Positions 24,034 through 34,803 of a DNA stretch of 64,000 bases are shown here, one piece after another. Source of the stretch: Hysterium pulicare CBS 123377 (lineage: Eukaryota > Ascomycota > Dothideomycetes > Hysteriales > Hysteriaceae); assembly GCA_000467715.1 (NCBI GenBank), contig AJFK01001090.1, positions 186,001-250,000 on the forward strand, read 5' to 3'. Within the stretch, counting starts at the first letter, position 1. Every line of letters starts with the position of its first letter. The translations under genes and the position numbers were made by a program. The notes under the pieces were generated by a model. The model searched no databases. It saw only the letters and a list, made by a program, of their open reading frames with translations, and was not told the origin of the DNA.

Positions 24034-24672
24034 AATTCGACAGGCGAAAATCCAATAGAGCTTTATAGAGACTGCCAGAGCTCTGCGTTGTGGAAGGGTG
24101 ATCGTGAAGATGCAGTCCTCGGGCGGCTGCGAGGCTGGGCGTCAACTTTTTAATTCATACTAAACCTTTTCAAGCTGCAACCCTTTATGCGCAGACATCA
24201 GTCGACCATCGATCTGATCAGCTATCCCGGCCCTCCTAGCTCGGACTGAAAGAAATCATACAATATTCAGTATTCGTTGCCAGTCACCCACCTGGGCACG
24301 CAACTATTAATGGCAGACAGCATATGTACACTAAAACATTCATCTAATGGAAAGGCCATATAGTCTTTTCTGCAATCCACCAACATATCACCTAAAAGAA
24401 TGCAACTTTAAACAAGACGCAACTGCTAATCGACTCTATCAGAAGACTGGTTGTTTAAGTAATAGGGATTGCGTTTGCCTACCATCTTTTCCGCTAACGC
24501 TCCTCTTTTTCGCTGTAACTATTGGCCCCCAAACACATAACTGTTGGCCCCCCAAATATAACTTTTGGCCCCCAACTCTTGGCCCCCAAAAACAAAAGGA
24601 CTTAAGATGGACCTCCCGCACGATCCGGTTTACTGATGTTCGCATCAGACGAAGAGCTCCAAGGGAACCAAA
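24034..24672. promoter_or_regulatory. Divergent intergenic region between the NLR and a membrane glycoprotein gene
   Basis: About 640 bp separates the NLR start (minus) from the gene at 24673 (plus). Its right end carries the four-copy TTGGCCCCCAA array described separately. No gene was recognised; two frames here are open on both strands across the array, but they are repeat-driven. Confidence 0.55.
24522..24590. repeat. Four-copy TTGGCCCCCAA array
   Basis: Copies lie at 24522-24533, 24544-24556, 24565-24575 and 24579-24590, starting 22, 21 and 14 nt apart. Each is a short inverted repeat (TTGG / CCAA) around a C-run. The spacers differ in sequence while the core is constant, which is unusual for simple slippage. 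It lies 83-151 bp upstream of the ATG at 24673. Confidence 0.85.
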
Positions 24673-26676
24673 ATGGCCGAAAACATAGCTTCGCATAGTG
24701 CACCGGGAGAGAAATCTACTGCGCAAGCGACAACGGCCTCTCAGCCTGATCGCGACACGCTACTGGACGCCCACCAGACTGATCACGAAAAGACTAGTTC
24801 TTCTCATCCAGTTCGCAAGATTCTATCGTTACGAACTCTAGGCCAAGGTGCAGTTGATATTATCATTGCTATAGGTTCTCTTTATTTCGTGGTTTTCGCC
24901 ATTCTAGTGAAGAGACACGAAGGACAGCCTGCCGACTGGTCATTCAACGTCTCGCTGCTTGAAGCTGCCAAATATGTGAGTTTCTCAAGATCTTACCCTG
25001 CATTTGGCCCTCTCCTAACAGCTCGCAAGGGGCCCACACTATTCCCAATTGTGTTTGCAGCAATTGTTGCGAAATTCCTGCGAAGTCTTGCAGCTGTCAA
25101 GCTTGAAAATGGTGCCGCCGTCCTTGCCCTGGAGTACCTTCTGAACAGCCGCACAGTCTTCAGCGCATTTGTTGCTCCACTAAGCCTTAAGGCACTACAT
25201 ATCTCGATGCCATTACTGATGGTGCTCTGGGCTCTGTCACCCCTCGGTAGCCAGGCGAGTTTGCGGGTCATTTCCACAGAACCAGGTTATACCGTCACGC
25301 CGAATAACTTCAGCTATCTCGCATTTGCGTCACCCTTTATAAACGAGGGACAGAATTCTGCGTCTGCAGAGCCTCTCATCCCAGCCGACGCAACTTTCAC
25401 AGCTGCTCTGATCAGCTCCGCCAACTCCAAGGTCTCGCACCAAGACCCGTATGGCAACATTAGGGTTCCGATCTACGATTCTCTACCTCGAACCTCATCG
25501 TCGAACACAACGGATTGGCGTGAGGTACCCGACACTGGAGTGGTATGGAGTTCACTTGTAGGTATACCATTATATGGGCTACCGTCAACTGGTGTATCAA
25601 ACTTTACTTTGAACACTGGATACATGACTAGTCAATGTCAAGTATCAGGGCAAGGCCCCTCGTTTCTCTGGTTCCGCGAATTGGATGGTTTCAATTACAC
25701 TTCAGCGAATGGAGGATGGAGCGGCGCAAACTTCGTAGTCGAAGCGGTGGTTGGCGAGCTTTTCTCAACGCCCGCGAGTTTTGTGTTCCGAGCGGTTGCA
25801 CCGGATGCCTACCAAACTAACAAGACGTTGACGGTTGCAAACTGCACGATTTATATGAAGTATGTCGAAGTCCAAGTGCAATGCAACAGCTCCACTTGTC
25901 GCTCTCTGGCAGCTCGGCCGGCCACTGATCCAGCATCGCACATTGGAGCTAGTTTTCTGGCATACCCGTCAACCCTTCCAAATGCCACAATCTGGACCCC
26001 ATTCAACGGGCTCGCCCAAACCGGCAACCAAGTCGCATTCTTTTGGAAGGATTTTGTCAACGCCACAAATCCTTATATCGGCTGCGATACAACATCCTGC
26101 CCCCCGAGCCTTGTCGAAGGCTACCTCCTCGATCCCAACAATACAGTGAACCCTGGCGGTATCCCTTTGATCTACGAACGAGGCAGCGATCTCATCTCAC
26201 AAAGACTCACTCAACTCATCAATACGTACTGGGTCGTCAGCATCGCACCGTATGACATCACGGGCAACTTTACGGGACAAGGGGGTGCAAGCTTCGGTTA
26301 CAACGTAGACAGCAACATGGGATCGGTCCAGATAGAGGGAGATGTGATCAAGTGCAATGATGCGTGGTTGGCCATCCTGCTGCTCTGCTCCTTGGCCATG
26401 TTCCTCTGCGGTATCGCTGGCGCGGTCCTGGGTTTGCTGCGTAGAGGCCCGGATATCCTGGACCGGTTCGGCTCACTTTTGAGAGGTAGCCCTTACGTGC
26501 GTGACTCGCAGTACTCATCGATGGACGATGCCGTGGATCAGTCTAGGCGATTGCGGGACGTCAAGGTCCGCCTCGGAGATGTAAGTCCAGAGGAAGATAC
26601 GGGATATGTAGCTATTGCGGCCTTGGAGGGTGACGCAGTAGTTAAGAGATTAAGCACGAGACGAATGTATAGATAA
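24673..26676 (+). CDS. Large fungal membrane glycoprotein of unknown function
   Basis: Two exons (24673-24975 and 25030-26676) give 649 residues. An Asp/Ser/Thr-rich cytosolic tail comes first. A helix follows (IIIAIGSLYFVVFAILV), then two more helices separated by the LLNSRTVF segment and a conserved LLMVLWALSPLGSQASLR segment. A long extracellular region has many N-x-S/T sites and paired cysteines. The last helix is near residue 570 (LAILLLCSLAMFLCGIAGAVL), with a short cytosolic tail after it. This architecture is common in Pezizomycotina and is usually annotated only as hypothetical. The 54-nt intron is inferred because removing it gives the conserved AAKY-GPTLFP join. Its length is a multiple of three and it has no stop, so the unspliced frame also stays open. 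Confidence 0.85.
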   Translation: MAENIASHSAPGEKSTAQATTASQPDRDTLLDAHQTDHEKTSSSHPVRKILSLRTLGQGAVDIIIAIGSLYFVVFAILVKRHEGQPADWSFNVSLLEAAKYVSFSRSYPAFGPLLTARKGPTLFPIVFAAIVAKFLRSLAAVKLENGAAVLALEYLLNSRTVFSAFVAPLSLKALHISMPLLMVLWALSPLGSQASLRVISTEPGYTVTPNNFSYLAFASPFINEGQNSASAEPLIPADATFTAALISSANSKVSHQDPYGNIRVPIYDSLPRTSSSNTTDWREVPDTGVVWSSLVGIPLYGLPSTGVSNFTLNTGYMTSQCQVSGQGPSFLWFRELDGFNYTSANGGWSGANFVVEAVVGELFSTPASFVFRAVAPDAYQTNKTLTVANCTIYMKYVEVQVQCNSSTCRSLAARPATDPASHIGASFLAYPSTLPNATIWTPFNGLAQTGNQVAFFWKDFVNATNPYIGCDTTSCPPSLVEGYLLDPNNTVNPGGIPLIYERGSDLISQRLTQLINTYWVVSIAPYDITGNFTGQGGASFGYNVDSNMGSVQIEGDVIKCNDAWLAILLLCSLAMFLCGIAGAVLGLLRRGPDILDRFGSLLRGSPYVRDSQYSSMDDAVDQSRRLRDVKVRLGDVSPEEDTGYVAIAALEGDAVVKRLSTRRMYR

Positions 26677-26702
26677 TATGGATGATATAGATGATTTGAA
26701 TA

Positions 26703-26761
26703 CACCTGAGCCCGCGAAGCTCCACCTGAGCCTGCAATGCTCACCTGGAGCCTGCAAAGCT
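26703..26761. repeat. Three-unit tandem repeat of about 20 bp
   Basis: Units of 20, 19 and 20 bp with consensus CACCTGAGCCTGCAAAGCT lie just after the stop of the membrane glycoprotein gene (26676). The units differ by one to three bases and one indel. Probably a minisatellite in the 3' untranslated region. Confidence 0.8.
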
Positions 26762-26896
26762 GTATTCAGGGTTTTCTGGCACGCAGGGAGGGACGTTAAA
26801 AGTCAAAGTTCACGTGAGTGTTCTAACAGCTGAGGCTGCTAAAGTATTCTAAGTAACCTTGCCTCTCTCAACTCTGCACCTGTCTCTCCACGCCCA

Positions 26897-27813
26897 TCAT
26901 TTAGGAACACCAAGTCCTTTCAGAACACGGCTGCATCCTAGCTTCATCCACTCATCCACAACAGTTCTGTCGGAAACCCAGAGTGAGCCCATCATGCCCC
27001 CAGCATTTGCGCTGGCTCCTTCGAACACGCCGCTTCGCCTGGGTATCACAATGATCCAGTCTTTCCAGAGGACCACATTGTGACCGCAGATATCTGTCTT
27101 TGCTAGGGCCAATGCACCTCTTGCCTGATCAAGGAGAACCTCATAAATTCCTAGCAAGTTGACTCCCGACGTCGCCGTAAACCCTTCCGGGATATGCTGG
27201 GCGAAAAACTGAAACGGAATCTTTGACTTCCTTTCATCCCCACCGATGAAAGACTCAAACGCTTTCGGTGGTCCTCGCAAGCCCTGGATATGCTTGTGTA
27301 CTCGACTACATCCGCCTGCTTCGGTGCAGTTGTAGATGACATAGATCGAGTCTAGCGAGCGCAACATAGCCAGCGAAGCTTCAAAGTCGTCAAGATCCAA
27401 AGGCTCATGCTGCCGGCGGTAGGAGTCCAAAGTCAGTAACAGCAACTGTGGCCTATCGACGCAGAACAGGTTCAAAGCTAGATCATGGGTTCCGTTAAGT
27501 TTCGTGATTTTCAGACGATCGTCGAAGCAGTACATATCGCTACCCGGTCCCCATTTTCGGCTGGTGTCGGTGTCGTACGAAGAGGGTAAATGTTCACCAA
27601 CTCTGTTAGGCTTTTTGGACAAGAAAGGGCAGACTCGAAATTCGATCTACGTTCAGCAAATGTTAGCGGGTTTTCGTATCAGCGTCAATACTTACTTACA
27701 GGATATCCTTCGCTTTGCTCTTCAATCACCTCATATGGACCGTACGCTATAATGCCATCAGATACCAATTTGTCGAAAGTAGCGACGATTTCGTCTTCCG
27801 AGATCAGCTCCAT
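26897..27813 (-). CDS. Ap4A phosphorylase (ATP adenylyltransferase, APA1/APA2 type)
   Basis: Two exons (27813-27700 and 27646-26897) give 287 residues. The N-terminal domain contains an IEFRVCPFLSKKP segment across the junction. The catalytic histidine motif appears as HKHIQGL (the HxHxQ form used by Ap4A phosphorylases rather than HIT hydrolases), preceded by a YNCTEAGGC segment. The C-terminal ATP-adenylyltransferase domain includes YEVLLDQAR and the VLWKDWIIVIPR strand. The enzyme phosphorolyses diadenosine tetraphosphate to ADP and ATP in the cytosol. The length is slightly below yeast Apa1 (321 residues). The ATG at 27813 is the first in frame, and the 53-nt intron has GTAAGT and CTGAACGTAG sites. 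Confidence 0.9.
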
Positions 27814-28197
27814 GGCGCTACAAGCGCAATCGGATGGGTTGCGATCTCAGATTCGAGATGCGCCCGTGGCTTGACCTTGGTCCATTCTCGTTGTTGCCTG
27901 GTTGCCTTGCAAGCCGACGGGGCTTCCTGTACTAATTCCCGTTCTATTGTGGCGGTCTGCTAAAGCTTGACATTTCAACAATCAACGTACCTCGCGCGCC
28001 ACAAACATAATTAATAAACTTGACGCTATTTCGGTCCAAAATGTGGAAATGAAGAGGTAGATTCACACTATCCACTCTCATGAGAAGTCACGAGACTAAC
28101 AATAGATATCTTTGGAGCTAGCAGGCTTGCGCAGTCTCTCTCTATATATACATGACGCCAATGCTATAGTCGAACAGAAAAAGATCAAACATTAGAT
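27814..28197. other. Intergenic, APA-type gene start / MFS gene end
   Basis: Promoter side of the Ap4A phosphorylase gene and 3' flank of the transporter gene. No further feature seen. Confidence 0.6.
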
Positions 28198-30217
28198 CTA
28201 CCGAGCCGTAAAGCTGCTCTTAAGCAGCTTGTCCATACTGAACTTCTTAATAAACGCACTAGCCACCAACCCACTCGCAGCAATCGCAGTCATCATAATA
28301 AAGACACTCCTAAATCCATGAACATAAGCTTCAAGCACACCCAGACGCGCAGGATCATCCAGCTCCATCGTTCGCAAAACAGCAACGTAAGCTTCAGACT
28401 CATGCGCGATAGACACGGGGAGTCCAAGACTACTCAGCTTCGAACTCATGGCGTTTTGGAAGATTGTGCTGGAGAGTGCGACGCCCAACGGCATCCCCAA
28501 ACTCCGCATGAACCCGTACATACTCGCCGCCATAGCGCTATCCTCGATCTTCGAGATAGCTTGGATACCGAAGTTCGTGCTCGATAATACCATGCCGCTT
28601 CCGATACCGAAGATAGCGAGCACGACGGCATGGACGACCTGTTTCGTGTGCAAATCGAGCAGGAGAAGGAGACCCGAGCCGATGGTTGTGATGGCGTAGC
28701 CGATCCAGATGGCCCAGCGGAATCGGCCGATTCGGGTTGTGACGAGTGAAACGACGACGCTTCCAGGGAGGAGGAAGAATAGTGCGGGGAAGAGATCGAT
28801 GCCGCTGCGGGATGGAGATGCGGATTTGACGGACATGAAGTAGAAGGGCATGTAGTAGACGCCGGTGAAAAGCTGTAAATATATAATTAGGTCCAAGCTC
28901 CATAGGTAAGTACGTTGGTATGAAGAGAAGAACTTACCAAAAGGCCATTGCCCATGGCACAGTAGAAGGCAGCAAATGAGGAAGGACAGTAAAAGAGTGA
29001 CAAGGGTATGAGTGAGTGTGGAGAAGCTTTCATTTGCCACAGCACAAAAGCAGCGACGGTCGCAAGACCAATACAGATTGGAGCCAAAGTCTGGACACTC
29101 GTCCAAGGGTGCTGAATGCCGCCCCAAGAGAGTCCCATGAGAAAGACCGTTGAACCTCCGATGAAGAGGAAAGCACCAAGCCAGTCCGTTTGCTTTAGCT
29201 TTTCCGTAAAAGAGAGTTTCTCGACGGCGCTCAATTTGAAGAAAAATCCGACCAGGATAAATCCGACGAAGCAGAACGGGAAGTTGAGGTAGAAGATCCA
29301 TCTCCAATTGAGGTGTTGACATAGGGCTCCGCCCACCACTGGTCCGATGATCGAGCCTGGTCACGTAGTGAGTCGAGTTATTCGGCGTTGAGGTATGAGG
29401 CAAAGGTACTACTCACCAATTGACCAGGCACCCAGAACAATGGAGAAGTACTGCGGACGCTGCCTTAGTGGCACAATGTCACAAAAGATGACCTGAGATA
29501 GGGTGATGATTCCTCCGCCGCCGATGCCTTGGATGCTTCTCCCAACTAGGAGAACCGTGAAATTATTCGCTACGCAACATATTATAGTGCCGACGGTGAA
29601 GAACATAAGGGAAAGGAGGAGTAAGTATCGCCGTCCGAAGAGCTGGGAGATGGAGGCCACGACAGGTTGGAAGACGGCACTCGACAGCAGGTAAGATGTG
29701 CCGGCCCAGAATGCATCGGTAGATGTTCCATGCAGTGCTGTTGCGATCGACTATGAAGACGTGGGTTAGGATCGGTTGATACGAAGACATGAACCTCGAA
29801 GACGCGAGCTTAACTTACAGGAAGGACCGTGACTAGTATAGTAGCATCGAGGGCAACCATCAATGAGATGGTCGACAAGCTGAGCATGATGACCCATTCT
29901 GCCCTTTGAGGTTTCCATTCTTGAGGCGTTTCCAATTCTCCCTTCGCTTCAGTATCGACAAATGAATCTGGTTCCGCTGATGATTCTTTTGTGTCTGGGT
30001 CGAAGAGATTTCGCACACTACAGAATTCAATGGATTTTCCGTCCACTGAATCTTCCTGTACTGATACTGTTGTGTCTGACTTGAAGGAGAAATGCTTCTC
30101 CTTCATAGACGTCTCGGTTCGGGTTTCCATTTCTGTGCTTTGTACTAATGTGGGTAGTATGGGATGCATGGAGATTGACTTGGCACATTCAGGAACAGTC
30201 ATTTCGGTATTGAGCAT
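28198..30217 (-). CDS. Major facilitator superfamily drug:H+ antiporter, DHA2 (14-helix) type
   Basis: Four exons (30217-29819, 29750-29417, 29356-28938, 28872-28198) give 608 residues. A charged cytosolic tail of about 105 residues precedes helix 1 (WVIMLSLSTISLMVALDATI, with the D of DHA2 motif D1). The motif A region reads SQLFGRRYLLL, motif B reads VGRSIQGIGGGG, and motif C reads GSIIGPVVGGAL across intron 2. Fourteen hydrophobic segments are consistent with the DHA2 group, which exports toxins, mycotoxins and fungicides from the plasma membrane. The nearest gene that could be a partner is the TMEM53-like hydrolase 1.75 kb away on the other strand, but no cluster is evident. Substrate unknown. 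Confidence 0.92.
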
Positions 30218-31969
30218 AAGAGAGAGACAAGCCAGATCAAAGAAGAAGAGAAAGAAGAATTAATTTGTGAAAATACAACCAGAAGACCCCTTCAAAAGCC
30301 ATCGTTATGATAGCGAGACTGTTCATTTATCCCTCGACAGAGCGGTCGGTCTGGCCCTATGCCCAAAGATCCTTTACCGTGCAGCAACAGTACGTAGACC
30401 CTGGCGCAGCAACGCGCTTCTCTTAGTTCCAGCATTCTGGTGATAGCATAAATGCGGTTTATCAGGACAAGGCCGGCACCTAATAAGGATTTCAAGGGAA
30501 CTCCGAGCGCCATGGCGTTCAGCCACAATTGCCGTATTAGGACTGGCTCTAACCCGAGCCGGGCTGTGACAGCCCTGGCAGCTGAATGCAACGACGTGGC
30601 GGCCCACGTGCGGGTTCCAGAACCAGTCTTGTAGCGCTGTGCTCCATCGGCATTTAGACGACCCGACTTTAACCTAGATGCAATCCGTCTTAGCAGCAAC
30701 TATTATCTGTAGCTAAAGACTCGCTCTTCAGCCTCTACTAGCTGTCTTCCAGAATCCAGTGTTTGAATATTCAGATCAGGCAGAAGAAGGATGAACAAGT
30801 GGGAACGAGGTAATAAGAAGCGAAGTCCATTTCAAAATGCCACGAACACAGACAAACAATTGGCAGTGAGAGACGATGAAAACCATCGTGAAACCGATGA
30901 GGCTGAAGGATGGAATGTGGCTCAAGTGTGGCTGGCTCATTCACCCTCGCTTAGAGCTGAAGGCTTGTTTCCTCGCCAGCGTCTTGTCAGCCGGCTGCAT
31001 TCGTCTCAACAAACCCTCCACCCTTCCTTATTTGGGCCGGCAATCCATCTGACCGCCTGTGGGAGAATGATATCCACCCCGCCGTAGCCGACATTCGCTA
31101 CTTAGCGGGGCGCCCATTAGCCTTGCCATTAGTCTCGTCGAGGCTGGCTATGCAGACCACCTTGACCCTTTGGTTTTGTGGTTGTCCAGGTGTATGGGAC
31201 ACGCGGCACCGTAGCGCTCAATAATCTACCAGCCTCTTGTTCCCGACGAGAGGATTAGCTTGTGTAGTGCACGGTTCCTTCAGCCTTGTCCTCCCTGTGG
31301 AGATCAGAGATACGCACTGGCCAAGGGTTGAAGCTCCAGTATTCGACTTTGTTTACTCTGTACAAAGGATTTCTCTATCAACAAGCACGTAAACGAAATT
31401 CTGGAATTACATGTTTTATTCTATAAAGAGGGTCTACAAAAGTTTCAGAGAATTGCCTTACCTTTGACGGTCAGAAGCCCTTCGATGCATTGGGTTTAAG
31501 GCCGCCGCGCTAAAAATGCGTGCACGCTGCGTTGGAAAGACGAATAAAGGGATAGCCCTGGACCTTTGACAGCCTTAGTTTAGCAGGGTCTTTGTTAGCA
31601 TGGAAGGTTGTCTGGTCGATAATGGATAGCAGTCTAGTCTCGCACATGTCCGATTGCGTATTTCCACATGATACAGTGGTCTGAGGGCATACGTACCGCA
31701 CTCCAGCTTAATTCATATCTTCAGCTTTAATACTTCAGCCTCGTGGCGGCGGCTCCGCTACTGGCACTATGCTAGTCCTGTCCAGATTGATCAAAGTCGA
31801 TTTGTTATCGTCAGGGTCTCTATACCGGTGTCCATTATATATTCTCTTGTCATGTTTATCATTGCCTGTCTCGGCTCACTCAAATCTATCAATAGCATTT
31901 TACCATCTTCTCAAGGCATATAGCCTTTCGTTACATTCTATTCAACCCTATCTTTATATTCCCACCACA
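30218..31969. other. Intergenic, 1.75 kb, no supported gene
   Basis: Divergent promoter space between the MFS gene (minus) and the TMEM53-like gene (plus). A 135-codon minus frame at 30292-30699 sits in a GC-richer patch but has no motif. I looked for transposon ends, terminal repeats and RNA genes and saw none. Confidence 0.5.
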
Positions 31970-32893
31970 ATGGCCCCCTCAAAACACCCTTTCATTCCAG
32001 GCTTCACGCGCGTTGCCCCTACAACTTGGGAATACATCCCCGACCGAGCCTTCGATGAAAACTCCACAATAGACTCCACAATCTCCACCTCGCCCGACCT
32101 AATCCTCCTCTTCTCTTGGACAGGTGCCAACGGCCGCCATGTGTCCAAATACACCTCGACCTACCAAACCCTCTTCCCCAACACGGCCATAATCGTCATA
32201 ACCACCACCATCAAAGACCTCTGCTTCCGCTCCAGCACCACAAAGCAAAATACACTTCAGCCAGCACTCCAACACATACACTCGACCTACGGCAAACTTT
32301 CCAGCGTCCTCCTGCACTGCTTCTCCGAAGGCGGCTCCAACAAAGCCGTAGAATTCACCGAAGCATACTACGCCTCCTGCGGCTCTATACTCCCCGTCAT
32401 GGCTATGTGCCTCGACAGCACGCCCGGGACCCCACGGTACAAGAATCTCTGCTCCGCCTTCTACAAGACGCTTCCGCGAAACATAATTTTTCGTGGCACG
32501 GGCCTCGTCATCGGCGGCGTCGTGCTCGGCGGTTGCTGGATCCTCTATGGCTGCTTCAAGGGGTATGAGAATAATATAATTTCGAAGACTAGACGCAGGA
32601 TTGAAGATGAGCGGTTCTGGGATCTGAGCAGGCCGAGGTGCTATATGTATTCGAAGGCGGATAATTTAATTAGTTGGGAGGATGTTCAGCAGCATGTGGT
32701 TGAGGCGGCGTACAAGGGTGTGCCGGTGTATGATGTGTGTTTTGAGGAGTCCGGGCATTGTAATCATGTCAAGGAAGATGGGGATAGGTATTGGGATACG
32801 GTGACGGCGGCTTGGAAGAGCGCGATTCTGGATGAGAAGATGAAGATTGAAGGGCAGTTCCTTTATGCTTCTACTATTGGTTTGGCGTTCTGA
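31970..32893 (+). CDS. TMEM53/DUF829 (PaxU-like) alpha/beta-hydrolase
   Basis: A single exon of 307 residues from the ATG at 31970, which has a good context (CCACAATGG). The frame is open 67 codons further upstream, but that part looks non-coding. The fold is recognisable by the LILLFSWTGANGRHVSKY opening, the nucleophile motif CFSEGGSN, the acid in YSKADNLI and the histidine in ESGHCNHV. The family includes PaxU, encoded in the paxilline cluster, and nuclear-envelope TMEM53. A hydrophobic stretch at about residues 180-200 could be a membrane anchor. The biochemical reaction is not established for the family. Neighbours do not make an indole-diterpene cluster, so a specialised role is not supported. 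Confidence 0.88.
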   Translation: MAPSKHPFIPGFTRVAPTTWEYIPDRAFDENSTIDSTISTSPDLILLFSWTGANGRHVSKYTSTYQTLFPNTAIIVITTTIKDLCFRSSTTKQNTLQPALQHIHSTYGKLSSVLLHCFSEGGSNKAVEFTEAYYASCGSILPVMAMCLDSTPGTPRYKNLCSAFYKTLPRNIIFRGTGLVIGGVVLGGCWILYGCFKGYENNIISKTRRRIEDERFWDLSRPRCYMYSKADNLISWEDVQQHVVEAAYKGVPVYDVCFEESGHCNHVKEDGDRYWDTVTAAWKSAILDEKMKIEGQFLYASTIGLAF

Positions 32894-34803
32894 GCAGTTG
32901 TTGGCCTCCACGGCCTTTCCTTTGTTATTATATACCCTAGATCGAAATGTTAGCATGTATCACGTGTATGAATAGATCAGGTGACTGAGGTTATGTAGTT
33001 AGGAGTTATCCAGCGCGGTCCGACAGCGATTCGCTTCCTTATAATATATACTGTTTGTCTCGAATCAAACCTAGCTTATTTCCGTGAAGTAGGGAGGTAT
33101 TTGATGTCCTAGTGTAAATTAATATCCTTCGAGTAATCGAATAGACTTCACAGCCTTCCATTCAGCAGCATGACTTTCACAATCTCTTGAGATTTGGAGG
33201 AACTGCATGCATATGTGTGGATATGTCGCGAGCACGACATCTGGGTGATGACGTGGGCCGGAAACGACCAGGAAGCTTCACTAAGCACCGATTACGAGCT
33301 TAATTCATCATTAGAATGCCGCCGTCCAGTGGAATGCGACCGTTCCACTTTTCGTATCCCAGCGTCAAGTGTCGCGAAACGTGGAGGTGGGGTAGCCAAA
33401 TGACTTCTATTCGACAAGTTCGCAATTGATATGTACCTGGAAGCCGTGGAGCAGCCGAATAAGACCCGTTCGCGTCCTGAATCTGAAGCTGCGCAGTGAG
33501 AGTGGATTGATGGGTTTCAGATAAAGACCGGGCATTAAGAGCTTTTTGCGTGCGATTTGAAGGTTTCGCGGGCTCTGAGAGAGTGAGGGCATATTGTGCC
33601 TGTAAAGGGTAGCGGTGGTCCATGGAGGACTCTTCAGCATGTATGCTTCTCGTCAACTTTGGGATACATTACCCCTCGGTTGTACCTAACCTATCAACCC
33701 CTTAGATATCGAGCTCTGGCATTCTGTTGCCTGTGAGTCCCACAAGGTGCGCCGTGCCTTCGGATCGCATGAACATCATTAAAAACCTTAAAAGCAAGCG
33801 TAGCGCCCGTACAATCACTTGATCAAAGTTGCCGTCTCAATAATCCGATACATGGGATGAAGAAGCTGTGGATGCGGTGGTTGAGGAGTGATGATGTAGT
33901 GGCATAGCACAGTATCACACTCAGTACGTCGGAAGGAGACTCTGAAACAAGCGCTCTCGACCAATCGCTTACCACTCCGTCACGGGGTTCCACCCCAAAC
34001 CGCCGCCAAGAAATTGTCTCCTACAATTGAGGGATCTGATTGGTTAGACGGGTCAAGGCGGATTTTGAGAGCAGTGGAGATTACAGGAGCAGAAAGATTA
34101 TTCATTAGACGCCTTGAGCTACATTATGCCCATGAGGTACCCATCATCGTTCGGAATCATCCAGCTTCATCATGCGAAGCGTCCGTGGCGTTTCCATATC
34201 CAAAGTTTAATACCTCTATTACTCTATCCATCCCGACAGGGATTCAGCCCACCATACGTCTTGTGTTCCAGCGCCACTGGTCCTCAGGTTTCATGCCCCC
34301 CACCCTGTTGCTTCATCATTATGCTCCTCCTCTGTTCCTTGAGTCCTCTCATAAATGTATATGGGCTGTGTCAAGCCATATGCCCGACCGCAGTAATCGC
34401 ATTGGTCGCGCAGACGGCGCCATTCGTTTAAGACCTGATTTTTGGGTTTTTAAGACACGAGTGTCACCCACCGGAGGGATTCCAAGGCTTGTATCCAGAT
34501 GAGTCCATGGCTTTGAGATTCGGGCAGTCGTAGGAGTAAGCGCTCGTGGGGAAAAATTCGACTTGAAGGGTGGCCGATGTTTCGCAGCATCGCACAAACT
34601 CGTCGTTTGAATCGATAAAGGCTTGGTTCGCCCCTGCCCATTCATGGCTACCCTACCCTGGGAACCTCGCAGAACTATTCCTCGTCCAACATTTAATCCA
34701 CGTCTCTTGTCTTTTTCTGGCTGTGCCAAAGAATTTCTTCTTTCGTTCGTCACCGGTAACACTTCGTGATATCCGTTCCTTTCATCCACGTACAATCGAC
34801 AAA
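32894..34803. other. Intergenic, 1.9 kb with doubtful frames
   Basis: A minus frame at 33300-33656 (118 codons) with an internal methionine at MDHRYP is mildly Ser/Leu-rich and could be a small gene, but I recognise nothing in it. A plus frame at 34014-34502 lacks an ATG start and looks like chance. The right end is the promoter of the repeat precursor gene. Confidence 0.4.

Noticed and set aside
30292-30699. A possible transposon fragment in a GC-richer intergenic patch
   Set aside because: No terminal repeats, target-site duplication or transposase motif could be found.
34014-34502. A 162-codon plus frame
   Set aside because: It has no ATG start, no motif, and a second open frame overlaps it on the same strand; likely chance.
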